From contig LJSF01000003.1 of assembly GCA_001314655.1 (NCBI GenBank), positions 86,275-150,274 of the forward strand: DNA of 64,000 bases, written 5' to 3'. Below, piece after piece: positions 17,965 to 25,750 of the stretch (positions within the stretch are counted from its first letter, which is position 1; each line of letters opens with the position of its first letter). Below the pieces are notes generated by a model. The model ran no database searches. It was not told the DNA's origin and saw nothing but the letters and a program-made list of their open reading frames with translations. The DNA is from Rhodobacteraceae bacterium HLUCCA08. GTDB taxonomy: Bacteria; Pseudomonadota; Alphaproteobacteria; Rhodobacterales; Rhodobacteraceae. The position numbers were made by a program, and so were the translations under genes.

Positions 17965-18939
17965 ATGTCGGCCAATGTGCGCGGCGCCGTGCTGGCGCTG
18001 ATCGGCTTTGCGATCTTTTCGACCCACGATGTGGTGATCAAGGTGCTGGGCGAAAGCTACAGCCCGGTCCAGATCGTGTTCTTTTCCGTCCTTTTGTCGT
18101 TTCCGCTGGCCACGGTGATGCTGATGCGCGACGCCAAGCCGGGCACGCTGCTGCCGGTCCATCCCTGGTGGATCGCCCTGCGGACCGCGGCGGCGGTGAT
18201 CACCGGCCTGTCGGCCTTCTATGCCTTTTCGGTCCTGCCGCTGGCCCAGACCTATGCGATCCTGTTCGCCGCGCCGCTGCTGATCACGGTGCTGGCGATC
18301 CCGATCCTGGGCGAGGTGGTGCGCCTGCGCCGCTGGATCGCCGTGGCCGTCGGACTGGCCGGGGTGATCGTGGTGCTGCGGCCCGGCGCGACCGAACTGA
18401 CCCTGGGCCATGCGGCCGCGCTGGCCGCGGCGGTCGGCGGCGCGGTGGTGTCGATCATCGCCCGCCGGATCGGCACCGAAGAACGCCCGGTGGTGATGTT
18501 GCTGTATCCGATGGTCGCGAATTTCGTGCTGATGGGCGCGGCGTTGGCCTGGGTCTATGAACCGATGCCGGTCGAACACCTGGGCCTGCTCTTCGTCATC
18601 TCGGCCCTGGCCTGGACCGGCTCGCGGCTGATCCTGGAGGCCTATCGCAGCGGCGAGGCGGCGATCATCGCGCCGATGCAATATTCGCAAATCATCTGGG
18701 CCTCGGCCTTCGGCCTGATCTTCTTCGGCGAGGGGATCGACGGGGCGACGATGCTGGGCACCGGGATCATCATCGCCTCGGGGATCTATATCGTCCTGCG
18801 CGAAAGCCGGGCCAACGTGTCGGCCCATCGGCCGGTCCTGCGCACAAGGTCGCGCCCGTCGATGGGGTCGGCGCCCCGGATCGGCAGCGTTCTGCGCCTG
18901 TCGGGCCAGCACCCCGACCAGAAAGCCGAAGCCGAATAA
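17965..18939 (+). CDS. DMT-superfamily (EamA) transporter
   Basis: A protein of 324 residues with ten hydrophobic helices arranged as two EamA repeats (about 5-140 and 150-285). Typical elements are the N-terminal GFAIFSTHDVVIK, YAFSVLPLAQTYAI, and the second-repeat APMQYSQIIWASAFG-IFFGE. The last 40 residues are a polar cytoplasmic tail. Family members mostly export amino acids or metabolites; the substrate is unknown. The ATG at 17965 follows a G-rich stretch and fits the first helix; the longer open frame overlaps the leuB terminator. Confidence 0.88.
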   Translation: MSANVRGAVLALIGFAIFSTHDVVIKVLGESYSPVQIVFFSVLLSFPLATVMLMRDAKPGTLLPVHPWWIALRTAAAVITGLSAFYAFSVLPLAQTYAILFAAPLLITVLAIPILGEVVRLRRWIAVAVGLAGVIVVLRPGATELTLGHAAALAAAVGGAVVSIIARRIGTEERPVVMLLYPMVANFVLMGAALAWVYEPMPVEHLGLLFVISALAWTGSRLILEAYRSGEAAIIAPMQYSQIIWASAFGLIFFGEGIDGATMLGTGIIIASGIYIVLRESRANVSAHRPVLRTRSRPSMGSAPRIGSVLRLSGQHPDQKAEAE

Positions 18940-18952
18940 CGCGCTTTAACGC

Positions 18953-18980
18953 TTGCAAATCGCCGTGCGCGCGGATACCT
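18953..18980 (+). promoter_or_regulatory. Probable promoter of tRNA-Pro
   Basis: TTGCAA (18953-18958) and ATACCT (18975-18980) are spaced by 16 bases and end 13 bases before the mature tRNA. The match to a sigma-70 promoter is fair. Confidence 0.4.
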
Positions 18981-18993
18981 GACCGCCCACGGT

Positions 18994-19070
18994 CGGAGTG
19001 TAGCTCAGCCTGGTAGAGCACTGTCTTCGGGAGGCAGGGGTCGGAGGTTCGAATCCTCTCACTCCGACCA
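18994..19070 (+). tRNA. tRNA-Pro (CGG)
   Basis: A 77-base tRNA with CCA encoded. The acceptor arms CGGAGTG/CACTCCG, D arm GCTC...GAGC, anticodon stem CTGTC/GGCAG with loop TTCGGGA (anticodon CGG at 19028-19030) and T arm GGAGG-TTCGAAT-CCTCT all pair. It reads CCG codons. The lower-GC scar with mobile-element remnants starts immediately downstream, consistent with the tRNA 3' end having served as an integration site; no second copy of the tRNA end is visible in the window. Confidence 0.97.
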
Positions 19071-19184
19071 GTATTTTCAATGACTTGCCAACGTTCCCCA
19101 GTTGCGCTTACGGCTGCGGTAAGCCCATGGTAAGCACGGCAGAAGTAAATCCGGGTCATTTCGGGTCGAATCTGACCCTCTCGG

Positions 19185-19670
19185 CTATCGGCTCAGCAGC
19201 TTCGGCAGGATCGCCGTCATTGCTGAACGGAACTCACCCTGTCGCCCATAGCCCGGAAACGGCACAACCTCAAACTGACACGGTCGTCCCGACGCTGAAA
19301 TCGCAGCTTTGACCGGTGCCGCGATACCTTTCAGGAAGGCCACGACAAGCGGCGCTCGGTAGGCCGTTAGCCGTGCTGCCAACGATTGGATGTTTGAAGC
19401 ATGGAGCGCCGTCTTCTTCGATCCTGAAAGCCTGTTCACCGGTTCCAACACCAGATCGTCCAGATAGAAGCCCGCTTGCTTGAACGCTTCGACAAAGGTC
19501 GGACTGTCTCCGATGTGTGGCGCAAGAACTTGGCGAAATTGCCCATGAACCTGACCGGTCTGCTTGTAGAAGAAGTCGCCCCCGGCAGGCGCGCTTTCAC
19601 CGACGAAAAGCACCTTGATCTTCGCGGGCCGATAACTTGCCCGCAATGGTTCTACGTCCTGAAAGGTCAT
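19185..19670 (-). CDS. Uracil-DNA glycosylase-like protein (accessory)
   Basis: A protein of 161 residues beginning MTFQDVEPLRASYRPAKIK, then VLFVGESAPAGGDFFYKQTG, a motif like the catalytic-region strand of the uracil-DNA glycosylase superfamily. Later parts include YLDDLVLEPVNRLSG and VVPFPGYGRQGEF. I do not recognise a named subfamily, and an active-site assignment is not possible. Base composition is lower in GC than the flanking core genes, and it lies between tRNA-Pro and a truncated tniB, so it looks horizontally acquired. The frame is intact. A role in DNA repair or defence is only a guess from the fold. Confidence 0.6.
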   Translation of the reverse strand: MTFQDVEPLRASYRPAKIKVLFVGESAPAGGDFFYKQTGQVHGQFRQVLAPHIGDSPTFVEAFKQAGFYLDDLVLEPVNRLSGSKKTALHASNIQSLAARLTAYRAPLVVAFLKGIAAPVKAAISASGRPCQFEVVPFPGYGRQGEFRSAMTAILPKLLSR

Positions 19671-19688
19671 CCGCTGCCGGTCCGCCCC

Positions 19689-20219
19689 CTAAGATAGATA
19701 GAGATAGATATACCCTATCGTGAGCTTGTTTTCCACGGCGCCGCCTTCGCGCCCCTGACACGCGCGGCGGCTTTGTGGGAACGCAGAATTGCGGCGCCTG
19801 CAGAGAGGCGCATAGCCAAGGTCCGACAGGGTTGCGCCGGTGATCCGCTCCTCACCGCGCGAGATTGCCGCAACTGCGGCCCGCGTGACGATCTCGACAG
19901 CCTCGCCGATCAATCCCCCCGACAGATCGTGGATGATCTTCGCCAAGGGTTCGCGCGACAGATCGGAGGCATCGGCGAGCGCCAGACTGGCTTCCAGGCT
20001 GTCGAGAAGCGTCGCGAACTCTTCTTCATATGGCCATCGTGGAATGGGGATCTTATCGAAGCGGGAGCCCATTTCGTCCCTGTCATGCACTGCATCGTAG
20101 ATCGCGATCTTGCCGACAAGGACGGGTGAAATGTCATGCACCCGCGCAATCCGCCGCAAGAGCGAGAAGATTGCCTTCACATCCTGGCGGCGCCCGCGCA
20201 ATGCGCTGCGGAACTCGTC
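19689..20219 (-). pseudogene. tniB: tniB fragment (Tn5053/Tn7-type transposition ATPase)
   Basis: The C-terminal part of a TniB-like AAA ATPase: a Walker B-like SDEF, then ALRGRRQDVKAIFSLLRRIAR, PVLVG, a DEMGSRF-IPIPRW segment and GEERITGATLSDLGYAP. The N-terminal half with the Walker A loop is missing: homology stops at the DEF codons (20211-20219), two bases from the start of an IS66 tnpB remnant on the other strand. The reading frame runs on to a short GATA-repeat tail at 19689-19711. No tniA or tniQ is present, so it is a dead remnant of a Tn5053-like element. Confidence 0.7.
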
Positions 20220-20220
20220 G

Positions 20221-20370
20221 GATATCCGGCACGGCTTCAACACACTGGCTGCACAAACGGAGAAGCTGCTGGCCGAGGCCCCGTATCCTGGCCACCTGTT
20301 CGTGTTCCGCGGCCGCCGGGGTGACCTTGTGAAGATCATCGGGTGGGACACGCAAGGCGCTTGCCCGTGT
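20221..20370 (+). pseudogene. tnpB: IS66 accessory gene tnpB, fragment
   Basis: The frame reads DIRHGFNTLAAQTEKLLAEA, then GHLFVFRGRRGDLVKIIGWD and TQGAC. This is the core of IS66 TnpB (Orf2). The first 20 or so and last 25 or so residues of the family are missing. It is fused by deletion to the tnpC piece in another frame. Confidence 0.78.
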
Positions 20371-20386
20371 GCAGGCCTGCAGGGTG

Positions 20387-20630
20387 CATATGCACCGCAA
20401 ATGCGTGGACATCCGGGAAAGCGAAGGTTCTGCCATCGCCGAGGACGCGATCAAACGCATCGCCGCCCTCCATGCGGTGGAAAAAGCGGCGCGCCATGAA
20501 TTCGCCGAAGAACGCGTAGCCCTGCGGCAGGCAAAGGCGAAGCCGGTCCTTGAGGATCTGGAGGCATGGCTGTGCTCCCGTCGCAGATCACAGAATGCCC
20601 CATATCGACGCACTGATGCCCTGGACCTGG
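20387..20630 (+). pseudogene. tnpC: IS66 transposase tnpC, fragments in two frames
   Basis: The first piece (20387-20572) reads HMHRKCVDIRES, then AIKRIAALHAVEKAAR and KPVLEDLEAWL, the segment of IS66 transposase preceding the catalytic glutamate region. The second piece (about 20580-20630, shifted by one frame) reads VADHRMPHIDALMPWTW, the IS66 C-terminal domain signature. The DDE core between and before is absent, so it is inactive. Confidence 0.75.
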
Positions 20631-20944
20631 ACATCTCAACAAGTCAACGCCAGTCAGACCGGACGGATCCAGAGGACCGGACCGGAGAGGCGTCTTTTCC
20701 GACGGTCGAACCGAGCGTCTGCGCGGGATCAAGGCCGCAGCCCGCCGCGCATCGCCGTCCCCGCGTCCGTCCCCGCGCCACCCCCGCCCGGACTTTCGCA
20801 CCGACGCGCGACCGACGGTCCGCCGAACGGTGTTTTCGTTTTGCCTCGGCGGGTTGAAGGCCTTCGGTCGCGCGCGCGCCAGAGCTTGCGCGCGGTGCGC
20901 CCGGGCTGCGGCAGATCGGCGCCCCCCTGTTCCGCCCGGCCCCC
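20631..20944. other. Non-coding stretch between IS66 remnant and ccoG
   Basis: A GC-rich stretch of 314 bases in which I find no supported gene on either strand; open frames across it lack family features. It separates the transposon scar from the FNR box of ccoG and is one end of the rearranged cbb3 region. Confidence 0.5.
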
Positions 20945-20958
20945 TTGATCCACATCAA
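20945..20958. promoter_or_regulatory. FNR/FnrL box upstream of ccoG
   Basis: TTGATCCACATCAA matches the FNR consensus TTGAT-N4-ATCAA at all ten fixed positions and lies 69 bases before the ccoG start. FnrL, encoded at 45.7-46.5 kb in this window, is the likely activator under low oxygen. Confidence 0.88.
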
Positions 20959-21027
20959 AGAGTAACGCCCGATATATCTTCAAAAGGGCAATCAACGCGT
21001 CACGACAATCCCGGGATTCGCCAGATC

Positions 21028-22461
21028 ATGAGCACCTCCGACCAGCCTCCCTCGCTTTATGCCGCGCGCGAACCGGTCTTTCCCCGCAAGGTGAAGGGCA
21101 AGTTCCGCTCGATGAAGTGGATCATCATGGCTGTGACGCTGGGCATCTATTACCTGACGCCCTGGATTCGCTGGGATCGCGGCCCGGAACTGCCGGACCA
21201 GGCGGTGCTGATCGACATGGCGAACCGGCGGTTCTTCTTCTTCTGGATCGAGATCTGGCCGCATGAATTCTACTTCATCGCCGGGTTGCTGATCATGGCC
21301 GGGCTGGGCCTGTTCCTGTTCACCTCGGCGCTGGGCCGGGTCTGGTGCGGCTATACCTGCCCGCAGACCGTCTGGACCGACCTGTTCGTCCTGACCGAAC
21401 GCTGGATCGAGGGCGACCGCAACGCCCGTGTGCGCCTGTGGAAGCAGAAATGGGACGCCCGCAAGGCCCGTCTGCGGCTGACGAAATACGCGATCTGGGC
21501 CCTGATCGGCCTGGCGACCGGCGGCGCCTGGATCTTCTATTTCGCCGATGCCCCGACGCTCGCCCAGGGCCTGCTGACCGGCACCGCGCATCCGGTCGCC
21601 TACACGACCATGTTCATCCTGACCGCGACCACCGTGTTCATGGGCGGCATCGCCCGCGAACAGGTCTGCATCTATGCCTGCCCCTGGCCGCGGATCCAGG
21701 CGGCGATGATCGACGAGGACACGATCACCATCGGCTACCGCGAATGGCGCGGCGAGCCGCGTGGCAAGCACCGCAAGGGCGACGGATCGGAAAATCTGGG
21801 CGATTGCATCGACTGCATGGCCTGCGTCAATGTCTGCCCGATGGGGATCGACATCCGCGACGGCCAGCAGCTGGAATGCATCACCTGCGGGCTGTGCATC
21901 GACGCCTGCGACGACGTCATGACCCGGATCGGCAAGCCACGCGGCCTGATCGATTATTTCGCGCTCAAGGACGAGGCGGCGGAACGGGCCGGCGGCGCAC
22001 CGGTGCCGCTGTGGAAACACATCTTCCGGCCGCGCACGATCCTTTACACGGCATTGTGGTCGGCGGTCGGCGTCGCGCTGATCGTGGCGCTGTTCATCCG
22101 TTCGGACATCGACCTGACCGTCGCGCCGGTGCGCAACCCGATCTATATCCCCTTGTCCGACGGTACGATCCGCAACGTCTACGAGGTGCGCCTGCGCAAC
22201 ATGCATGGCGAGGAACGCCCGTTCCTGCTGACCGCGGACAGCGCGGCCGCCCTGTCGCTCGAGATCGAGGGCGATGACGGTGACCGGACCGTGGCCGTGC
22301 CGGCGGACAGCACCGAGCTGGTGCGGGTCTATGTCCATGCCGCGCCCGGCAGCGAGGCGGCGACCGGCGACCGGACCGAATTCCGGCTCTGGGTCGAGGA
22401 CATGACCAACAACGAACGCGCTTTCGAGGATACCCACTTCAACGGCATGGGGAGCAACTGA
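21028..22461 (+). CDS. ccoG: cbb3 oxidase assembly/ferredoxin-type protein CcoG
   Basis: A protein of 477 residues (RdxA/RdxB/FixG family). It is an inner-membrane iron-sulfur protein proposed to reduce copper for cbb3 oxidase assembly. There are five membrane helices, CGYTCPQTVW and CIYACPWPRIQ near the membrane, then two 4Fe-4S clusters: CIDCMACVNVCP from residue 260 and CITCGLCIDAC from about 284, and a C-terminal periplasmic Ig-like domain (about 365-477). The ATG at 21028 gives the standard length. It begins the ccoGHIS operon; ccoH follows one base after the stop. Confidence 0.96.
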   Translation: MSTSDQPPSLYAAREPVFPRKVKGKFRSMKWIIMAVTLGIYYLTPWIRWDRGPELPDQAVLIDMANRRFFFFWIEIWPHEFYFIAGLLIMAGLGLFLFTSALGRVWCGYTCPQTVWTDLFVLTERWIEGDRNARVRLWKQKWDARKARLRLTKYAIWALIGLATGGAWIFYFADAPTLAQGLLTGTAHPVAYTTMFILTATTVFMGGIAREQVCIYACPWPRIQAAMIDEDTITIGYREWRGEPRGKHRKGDGSENLGDCIDCMACVNVCPMGIDIRDGQQLECITCGLCIDACDDVMTRIGKPRGLIDYFALKDEAAERAGGAPVPLWKHIFRPRTILYTALWSAVGVALIVALFIRSDIDLTVAPVRNPIYIPLSDGTIRNVYEVRLRNMHGEERPFLLTADSAAALSLEIEGDDGDRTVAVPADSTELVRVYVHAAPGSEAATGDRTEFRLWVEDMTNNERAFEDTHFNGMGSN

Positions 22462-22462
22462 C

Positions 22463-22918
22463 ATGAAGGAAATCACCGGACGCCACGTCCTTATCGGATT
22501 TGTGGGCGCTTTCACGATCATCGTCGGGGTGAACCTTTACCTCGCCTTCAGCGCGGTGAGCACCTTTCCGGGGCTCGAGACGCCCAGCGCCTACATCGCC
22601 AACCAGACCTTCGACGAGGACAAGTCGGCACAGGAGGCGCTGGGCTGGACCGTCGCCGCGTCGGTCGAGGGCGAAGACCTGGTCGTGCGGATCACCGACG
22701 CCGCCGGCGCGGCGGTCCGGACCGAAGAGCTTGGCGGCATCCTGGGCCGCCCGACCACGGTGCGCGACGATCAGGACCTGGACTTCGCCTGGAGCGACGG
22801 GGCCTATCGCGCGCCGATCGGCGCGGTCGAGGACGGCAATTGGGATTACCGGATGGAGGCCCTGGCGCTGGACGGCACGCCCTTCAAGCAGAGGGTCGAG
22901 GTCGCCTTCCCGGAATGA
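22463..22918 (+). CDS. ccoH: FixH-family cbb3 assembly protein
   Basis: A protein of 151 residues with one N-terminal membrane helix (about 10-30, containing GRHVLIGFVGAFTIIVGVN) and a periplasmic domain with NQTFDEDKSAQEALGW and RPTTVRDDQDL. CcoH interacts with CcoP/CcoN during oxidase assembly. It starts one base after ccoG and overlaps ccoI by 4 bases (ATGA), so translation is coupled. Confidence 0.93.
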   Translation: MKEITGRHVLIGFVGAFTIIVGVNLYLAFSAVSTFPGLETPSAYIANQTFDEDKSAQEALGWTVAASVEGEDLVVRITDAAGAAVRTEELGGILGRPTTVRDDQDLDFAWSDGAYRAPIGAVEDGNWDYRMEALALDGTPFKQRVEVAFPE

Positions 22919-25119
22919 GCAACGCCGAATACACCTCTCCGGCCGCTTGCCCGGCCTGCATCGCCACCCCGCTGGCGACCGATCGCGCCAGCCGCACGGC
23001 GACGGACGGCGCGCAAGAGGTGCATCTGTCGCTGCCGACGATCCATTGCGCGGCCTGCATCTCGGGCGTGGAAAACGGGCTGAGCCGGATGGCCGGGGTG
23101 CAGGATGTCCGCGTCAACCTGACCCGCAAGCGCGCCACGGTGCGCCTGGCCGCGGGGGTGGACCCGCAGACCCTGGCCCGGCAATTGTCGGATATCGGCT
23201 ACGAGGCGCAGCTGCTGGACGGCGCGACCCTGTCGGCGGGCGAAAGCGACCGGCTGGCGCGCGACCTGCTGATGCGGCTGGGCGTGGCCGGCTTCGCGAT
23301 GATGAACATCATGTTGTTGTCGATCTCGGTCTGGGCCGGGGCGACGGATGCGACCCGCGACCTGTTCCACTGGATTTCCGCCGCCATCGCCCTGCCGACG
23401 ATCCTGTTCGCCGGCCAGCCGTTCTTTCGCAATGCCTGGGCGGCGCTGTCCCATGCGCGGCTGAACATGGATGTGCCGATCTCGCTGGCGCTGCTGCTGG
23501 CGACCGGCGTGTCGCTGTATGAAACCGCCCATGGCGGCAAGCACGCCTATTTCGATGCCGCGGTGTCGCTGAACTTCTTCCTGTTGGCCGGGCGGTTCCT
23601 GGACCAGAAGATGCGCTCGGTCGCGCGGTCTGCGGCGACGCAGCTGGCCGCGCTGGAAGTGCCGACGGCGCTTCGCCTGAACGGCGACGACGCCGAAACC
23701 GTGTCTCTGGGCGATGTCGCGGTGGGCGATCTGCTGCTGGTGCGGCCGGGCAACCGGGTGCCGGTCGACGGCGTGATCGAGGCCGGCGCGAGCGAGCTGG
23801 ACCGCGCCTTCCTGACCGGCGAGACCGACCCGGTGCCGGTCGCCATCGGCGCCGAGGTCCGGGCCGGCGAGGTCAACCTGACCGGACCGCTGACCGTGCG
23901 CGCCACCGCGGTGGGCGAGGACACGCTGCTGCATTCCCTGGCCGACCTGGTCAGCGTCGCCGAAGAGGCCAAGTCGAAATACAACTCGCTCGCCAACCGG
24001 GCGTCGCGGATCTATTCGCCGGTGGTGCATCTGATGGCGCTGTCGGGCTTTCTGACCTGGATGTGGTTGACCGGCGGCGATGTGCGGGTGTCGATCATGA
24101 TCGCGGTGTCGCTGCTGATCATCACCTGCCCCTGCGCCCTTGGCCTGGCCGTGCCCGCCGTGTCGACCGTCGCCTCGGGCAAGCTGTTCCGCGCCGGGCT
24201 GCTGATCAAGCACGCCACGGCGCTGGAGCGGCTGGCCGAGGTCGACGAGGTGGTGTTCGACAAGACCGGCACGCTGACGCTGGGCAGGCCGACGCTGAAG
24301 GGCGCGGAGGGGATCGCCCCCGAGGCGCTGGCCCTGGCGGCGGCTCTGGCCCGGGTGTCGGCCCATCCCCGGTCCGTTGCCATCGCCGATGCGGCGCGCG
24401 CGCTGGGGCTGCCCCCCGCCCCGCTGGAGGAGGCCACGGAATATCCCGGTCTGGGCATCGAAGGCATCGTCGGCGGCCGCAAGGTGCGGCTGGGCCGCGC
24501 CGAATGGGCGGGCGACATCGGCGCCGCCGCGCCGCAGCCGACCGGCGCCACGCTGCTGGTCGTCGACGGCGGCGCGGCGACCCCGTTCCGGTTCGAGGAC
24601 ACGATCCGTCCCGGCGCCCAGGCGCTGATCGCGCATCTGGCCGAGCGCGGCCTGCCGGTGACGCTGTTGTCCGGCGATACGCCCCAGGCGGTCGCCCACC
24701 TGGCCGACCAATTGGGGATCACGACCTGGCGTGCCGGCATGCTGCCGCATGAAAAGGCCGAATATCTGGAGGGTCGCGCCGCCGCCGGTCAGCGGGTGAT
24801 GATGGTGGGCGACGGGCTGAACGACACCGCCGCCATCGCCACCGCGCATGTGTCGATCGCGCCGGCCAGCGCGCTCGAGGCGACCCGGGTGGCCGCCGAT
24901 GTGGTTCTGGTGTCGCCCGATCTGTCGCATATCGCCGACGCCCTGCGGATCGGCGGCCGGGCCCGGCGCCGGATCCTGGAGAATTTCGTCATCGCCGGCG
25001 TCTACAACGCGATCTCGATCCCGATCGCCTTTCTTGGCTTCGCCACGCCGCTGGCCGCCGCCATCGCGATGTCGACCAGTTCGATCGTCGTCTCGCTCAA
25101 CGCCCTGAGGACCCGCTGA
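22915..25119 (+). CDS. ccoI: Copper-translocating P1B ATPase CcoI (FixI)
   Basis: A protein of 734 residues that exports copper to the cbb3 oxidase assembly pathway. An N-terminal heavy-metal-associated domain carries CAAC (Cys45, Cys48), preceded by a CPAC pair at 12-15. Eight membrane helices follow with the CPC metal site at 405-407, the phosphorylated aspartate in DKTGT at 449 and GDGLNDTAAIA from 632. TGE of the actuator domain (FLTGETDP) is present. The start at 22915 overlaps the ccoH stop; the open frame extends further upstream inside ccoH. Confidence 0.95.
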   Translation: MSNAEYTSPAACPACIATPLATDRASRTATDGAQEVHLSLPTIHCAACISGVENGLSRMAGVQDVRVNLTRKRATVRLAAGVDPQTLARQLSDIGYEAQLLDGATLSAGESDRLARDLLMRLGVAGFAMMNIMLLSISVWAGATDATRDLFHWISAAIALPTILFAGQPFFRNAWAALSHARLNMDVPISLALLLATGVSLYETAHGGKHAYFDAAVSLNFFLLAGRFLDQKMRSVARSAATQLAALEVPTALRLNGDDAETVSLGDVAVGDLLLVRPGNRVPVDGVIEAGASELDRAFLTGETDPVPVAIGAEVRAGEVNLTGPLTVRATAVGEDTLLHSLADLVSVAEEAKSKYNSLANRASRIYSPVVHLMALSGFLTWMWLTGGDVRVSIMIAVSLLIITCPCALGLAVPAVSTVASGKLFRAGLLIKHATALERLAEVDEVVFDKTGTLTLGRPTLKGAEGIAPEALALAAALARVSAHPRSVAIADAARALGLPPAPLEEATEYPGLGIEGIVGGRKVRLGRAEWAGDIGAAAPQPTGATLLVVDGGAATPFRFEDTIRPGAQALIAHLAERGLPVTLLSGDTPQAVAHLADQLGITTWRAGMLPHEKAEYLEGRAAAGQRVMMVGDGLNDTAAIATAHVSIAPASALEATRVAADVVLVSPDLSHIADALRIGGRARRRILENFVIAGVYNAISIPIAFLGFATPLAAAIAMSTSSIVVSLNALRTR

Positions 25120-25281
25120 ATGGAAATCCTGCTTGTGCTCATCCCGATTTCGATCGGCCTTGCCGGTTTCTGGCTGCTGTCGTTCTTCTGGTCGGTCAGG
25201 AACAAGCAATATGACGACCCCGAGGGCGCGCGCTATCGCATCCTGCGCGACGATTACGACGATCACCCGGCCGAGGATTGA
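25120..25281 (+). CDS. ccoS: cbb3 oxidase maturation protein CcoS
   Basis: A protein of 53 residues: a single N-terminal membrane helix (about 3-25), then a basic RNKQYDDPEGARYRIL segment and an acidic tail. This is the size and pattern of CcoS/FixS, needed for heme and copper insertion into CcoN. The ATG follows the ccoI stop directly (TGAATG). It is the last gene of ccoGHIS and is too short to be called by many gene finders. Confidence 0.93.
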   Translation: MEILLVLIPISIGLAGFWLLSFFWSVRNKQYDDPEGARYRILRDDYDDHPAED

Positions 25282-25288
25282 GCCGGAG

Positions 25289-25351
25289 GCCCCGGGTCGG
25301 GCCCGGGGCGCGTTGTCGCCGGGCCTGACCGTCCCGGGCTGGACCCGGGAC
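25289..25351. repeat. Pair of GC-rich hairpins after ccoS (REP-like)
   Basis: Two adjacent stems share the CCCGGG core: GCCCCGGG/CCCGGGGC (25289-25309, 5-base loop) and GTCCCGGG/CCCGGGAC (25331-25351, 5-base loop). Neither has a following T-run. They may end the ccoGHIS transcript or be an extragenic palindromic repeat. Confidence 0.55.
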
Positions 25352-25424
25352 CTCTTGCCCCGTCGGATCCCTTGACGCAGTCGCCCCCCGGACCGTCGCA
25401 TTCCCTCTTTCGGAACCGTAAGGA

Positions 25425-25615
25425 TCGGTTTACACCGATACCTGCTTCGGTCCGGCCCTTCGGGTCCGGTGAATAGGGAACGCGGTGCGAATCCGCGACT
25501 GCCCCCGCAACTGTGAGCGGTGAGCGAAGCCGGCATATGCCACTCGTGCCACAAGGCGCGGGGAAGGCCCGGCCCAGCATCGACCCGCGAGTCAGGAGAC
25601 CTGCCGAGGTGATCA
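25425..25615 (+). promoter_or_regulatory. Cobalamin riboswitch
   Basis: The conserved elements occur in order: ATACCTGCTTCGG, GGTGAATAGGGAACGCGGTG, GAATCCGCGACTGCCCCCGC, AACTGTGAGCGGTGAGC, GCCACTCG, GGAAGGC, and the B12 box GAGTCAGGAGACCTGCC at 25589-25605. Cobalamin binding would shut down btuB and probably the whole uptake operon. Boundaries are approximate. The leader from 25616 to 25750 contains a possible expression platform with a GGTGATCACC palindrome and the btuB Shine-Dalgarno GGAAGGAG. Confidence 0.95.
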
Positions 25616-25750
25616 CCCTGTCCGGGTGCGTGGGGCGCCAGGGCAACGGTCCTTCCGTCGAGGTGACATTTTCACTGCCCACGGAAGGAGTCCCTCTTTC
25701 CATGGGCGATCACCATCGACTGCCCCGTCCGGGGCGGAAGGAGACGTCAC

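Larger units (their letters stand above)
20221..20630 (+). mobile_element. IS66-family remnant with internal deletions
   Basis: Pieces of the two IS66 genes remain in order and orientation: a middle piece of tnpB, then pieces of the tnpC transposase. The 3' end of tnpB and about the first half of tnpC are gone, and within tnpC a second deletion with a frame change joins the middle to the extreme C-terminus. Terminal inverted repeats were not identified. It abuts the truncated end of tniB, so it probably inserted in that gene and decayed. Confidence 0.75.

Noticed and set aside
19118..19135. GGTAAGC repeated in direct orientation with a 4-base spacer just after tRNA-Pro
   Set aside because: Considered as part of an attachment site, but it does not match any part of the tRNA 3' end and no second copy or integrase gene is present.
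18770..19159. A minus-strand ORF of 129 codons running across tRNA-Pro
   Set aside because: It includes the complement of the tRNA, giving the SERIRTSDPCLP-type peptide often seen as a false ORF over tRNA genes.
19689..20219. TniB as a hint of a CRISPR-associated transposon
   Set aside because: No CRISPR repeats, cas genes, tnsC partners or tniQ are visible anywhere in the window; the fragment fits an ordinary Tn5053-like remnant.
20657..20668. GACCGGACGGAT also present at 40925-40936, near the two ends of the rearranged cbb3 region
   Set aside because: The copies are in the same orientation, whereas recombination causing an inversion would need inverted copies. A 12-base match in GC-rich DNA may be chance.
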